Source: Myxococcales bacterium (GTDB lineage Bacteria > Myxococcota > Polyangia > Polyangiales > Polyangiaceae). From it: a stretch of DNA of 6,862 nt. The notes below the pieces were generated by a model, which was not told the DNA's origin, ran no database searches, and saw nothing but the letters and a program-made list of their open reading frames with translations. Of this stretch, positions 5,235 through 6,862 are shown one piece after another (position 1 is the stretch's first letter; every line of letters starts with the position of its first letter). Both the position numbers and the translations under genes were made by a program. The DNA lies in contig PLXW01000039.1 of the NCBI GenBank assembly GCA_003151595.1, forward strand, positions 111,161 through 118,022, read 5' to 3'.

Positions 5235-6554
5235 ATGATGACGACGAAGCTCCCGGTGCTGTCAGACGATCGTCTCGAGCAGCAACTCCCGGACAAGAAG
5301 CCACTCTTCACGTTCGCCGAGGCGCGCGCGGAGTCGGAGCGGTGCCTGTATTGCGCCGACGCGCCGTGCATCAAGGCGTGCCCGACCGAGATCGACATCC
5401 CGACGTTCATCAAGAAGATCGCCAGCGGCAACGTGCGCGGCTCGGCGCGGACGATCCTGGAGCAGAACGTCCTCGGGTACTCGTGCGCGCGCGTCTGCCC
5501 CGTGGAGGTGCTCTGCCAGGGGTCGTGCGTGTACGAGGCGTGGCATCAGAAGCCGATCGCGATCGGGCGCCTGCAGCGGTACGCGACCGAGCACGCGGGC
5601 GAAGCGATGTTCACGCCGACGACGTTGCCGGCGGCGCAGGTGAAGCGCGTCGTGTGCGTCGGCGCGGGGCCGGCGTCGCTGGCCTTCGCGGCACATCTCG
5701 CGATCGCCGGGCACAAGGCGATCGTGCTCGAGAAGCGCACCGTTCCCGGTGGGCTCAACACGACCGGGATCGCGCCGTACAAGCTGCACGCGGAAGACGC
5801 GCTCCACGAAGTGGAAGAGGTCACGCGCCTCGGCGTCGAGATCCGCACCGGCGTCGAGGTCGGCCGCGACGTGACGGCCAAGTCGCTGCTCGACGAGTAC
5901 GACGCGGTCTTCCTGGGGCTCGGCCTCGGCGAAGACACGCGCCTCGGCATCCCGGGCGAAGACGGCCCCGGCGTCGTGGGGGCGACGGCGTGGATCGAAG
6001 GGATGAAGCTCGCGCGATCGCACGGCGGCGCGATCGGTCGCGTGCTCGTCATCGGCGGGGGCAACACGGCGATCGACGTGGCGCGTGAAGCGGCGCTGCT
6101 CGGCGGAGACGACGTGGCCATGGTGTACCGCCGCGGCGCGGGCGACATGAGCGGCTACGCGCACGAGATGGAAGCCGCGCGCAAAGAAGAGGTCCGCCTG
6201 ATCGCGAACACGATCCCGGTCGCCTTCATCCGCAACCCGCACGGCAAGCTCACTGCGCTCCGCGTGGCGCGCGGCGAGAGCGGAAAACCGGTGGCCGGCA
6301 CGGAGCACGATCTGCCGTGCGATCTCGTGGCGCTCGCCATCGGCCAATCGAAGCTGCGCGCGCTGGCGTCACAGTTCGCGGGCGTGGCGGTCGACGGGCG
6401 CGGGTGCGTCGTCGCCGACAAGACGAACGGCGCAACCGGCAACGCGAAGGTCTTCGCCGGCGGCGACTGCGCGAACGGCGGAAAAGAAGTGGTGAACGCG
6501 GTCGCCGAAGGGCGAGACGCGGCGCGGGCGTTGCTCGTGAAATGGGGCAAGTGA
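5235..6554 (+). CDS. preT: NAD(P)-dependent dihydropyrimidine dehydrogenase, subunit PreT
   Basis: A 439-residue Fe-S flavoprotein, the electron-input subunit of bacterial dihydropyrimidine dehydrogenase. It takes electrons from NAD(P)H through FAD and two [4Fe-4S] clusters to PreA, which reduces uracil or thymine. The N-terminal ferredoxin-like domain has C37, C40, C45, C49 (CX2CX4CX3C) and C84, C88, C94, C98. The spacing of C88/C94/C98 and of Q114 in GRLQRYATE matches the mammalian enzyme, where an unusual glutamine ligates one cluster, so Q114 is the likely equivalent. FAD-binding GAGPAS is at 143-148, the nucleotide-binding GGGNTAID at 274-281, and the C-terminal FAD contact GGDCANGG at 409-416. 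Glutamate synthase small subunits share this fold, but the following preA and the Gln position point to PreT. ATG 5235 is followed at once by ATG 5238; either could be used, and neither has a Shine-Dalgarno. One base separates its stop from preA. Confidence 0.95.
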   Translation: MMTTKLPVLSDDRLEQQLPDKKPLFTFAEARAESERCLYCADAPCIKACPTEIDIPTFIKKIASGNVRGSARTILEQNVLGYSCARVCPVEVLCQGSCVYEAWHQKPIAIGRLQRYATEHAGEAMFTPTTLPAAQVKRVVCVGAGPASLAFAAHLAIAGHKAIVLEKRTVPGGLNTTGIAPYKLHAEDALHEVEEVTRLGVEIRTGVEVGRDVTAKSLLDEYDAVFLGLGLGEDTRLGIPGEDGPGVVGATAWIEGMKLARSHGGAIGRVLVIGGGNTAIDVAREAALLGGDDVAMVYRRGAGDMSGYAHEMEAARKEEVRLIANTIPVAFIRNPHGKLTALRVARGESGKPVAGTEHDLPCDLVALAIGQSKLRALASQFAGVAVDGRGCVVADKTNGATGNAKVFAGGDCANGGKEVVNAVAEGRDAARALLVKWGK

Positions 6555-6555
6555 C

Positions 6556-6862
6556 ATGGCGGACCTGAGCATCGACTTCGCCGGCATCAAGAGCCCCAAC
6601 CCGTTCTGGCTCGCGTCGGCGCCTCCGGCGAACACGGGCGAGCAGGTGATGCGCGCGTTCGACGCCGGCTGGGGCGGCGCCGTGTGGAAGACGCTGGGCG
6701 ATCCGATCGTCAACGTGACGAGCCGCTTCGGCGGTGTCGACTACGCCGGCCAGCGGATGATGGGGCTCAACAACATCGAGCTCATCACCGATCGCCCGCT
6801 CAGCGTGAACCTCAAAGAGATCCGCGAAGTGAAGCGCCGCTACCCGAAGCACGCCGTCATCG
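6556..6862 (+). CDS. preA: NAD(P)-dependent dihydropyrimidine dehydrogenase, subunit PreA, N-terminal part (runs off window end)
   Basis: The first 102 codons are present. They begin as an FMN-binding dihydroorotate-dehydrogenase-like barrel: NPFWLASAPPANTGE at 15-29, then RAFDAGWGGAVWKTL at 33-47, with K45 at the place of the FMN-contacting lysine, and MMGLNNIELITDRPL further on. This is the standard opening of the pyrimidine-reducing subunit. The full protein should also carry C-terminal ferredoxin-type clusters beyond the window. The ATG at 6556 is one base after the preT stop, with only a weak GGGG (6544-6547) before it, so synthesis is probably coupled to preT, as fits a heteromeric enzyme. 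A plain dihydroorotate dehydrogenase is the alternative, made unlikely by pairing with preT. Confidence 0.94.
   Translation, partial: MADLSIDFAGIKSPNPFWLASAPPANTGEQVMRAFDAGWGGAVWKTLGDPIVNVTSRFGGVDYAGQRMMGLNNIELITDRPLSVNLKEIREVKRRYPKHAVI

Noticed and set aside
4661..6088. Plus-strand open frame of 475 codons bridging the aminotransferase and preT
   Set aside because: Out of frame with both genes; its Arg/Asp/His-rich text is a frame-shifted copy of their codons.
5262..6347. Minus-strand open frame of 361 codons opposite preT
   Set aside because: Antisense to an unmistakable flavoprotein gene, with shadow-type composition and no motif or ribosome-binding site.
1..6862. CRISPR arrays, tRNA or rRNA genes, insertion-sequence transposases, toxin-antitoxin or phage-defence genes
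   Set aside because: None seen: no spaced direct repeats of array type, no RNA-gene landmarks, and all sizeable supported genes are accounted for by pyrimidine catabolism plus one lipoprotein.

Overview
The window holds most of a locus for reductive pyrimidine catabolism, in a high-GC genome with strong G/C at third codon positions. A cysteine- and proline-rich lipoprotein gene sits inside the locus, and a dispersed-type palindromic repeat lies between two of the catabolic genes. The composition, the odd lipoprotein and the gene styles would suit a myxobacterium-like organism (Myxococcota) or a similar high-GC Gram-negative. That placement is inference; no rRNA or marker gene is present.

Layout. 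The minus strand from 199 leftwards holds the first 66 codons of a dihydropyrimidinase/hydantoinase. After a 163-base divergent region, a 220-residue lipoprotein (363-1025) runs on the plus strand and ends in a clear hairpin-plus-T terminator (1060-1093). A 322-base non-coding stretch follows, then a plus-strand gene series: mmsA (1416-2879), a nitrilase-type beta-ureidopropionase (2884-3748, interrupted by a one-base insertion at about 3529), a class III aminotransferase (3879-5198), preT (5235-6554) and preA (from 6556, cut by the window end).

How the genes work together. PreT and PreA would reduce uracil or thymine to the dihydropyrimidine. The divergent dihydropyrimidinase opens the ring to N-carbamoyl-beta-alanine or N-carbamoyl-beta-aminoisobutyrate. 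The beta-ureidopropionase releases CO2, ammonia and the beta-amino acid. The aminotransferase converts that to malonate semialdehyde or methylmalonate semialdehyde. MmsA then makes acetyl-CoA or propionyl-CoA. The whole route from base to central metabolism is therefore encoded here, with preA and the dihydropyrimidinase incomplete only because of the window edges. No regulator or transporter gene is visible.

The points most worth a second look are the frameshift in the beta-ureidopropionase, a 28-bp tandem duplication of its 3' end, the palindromic element next to it that supplies a misleading start codon, and the unrecognised lipoprotein with paired CX6C motifs around a poly-proline/Asp-Gly core. 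I did not find convincing evidence of a wholly new biological system.
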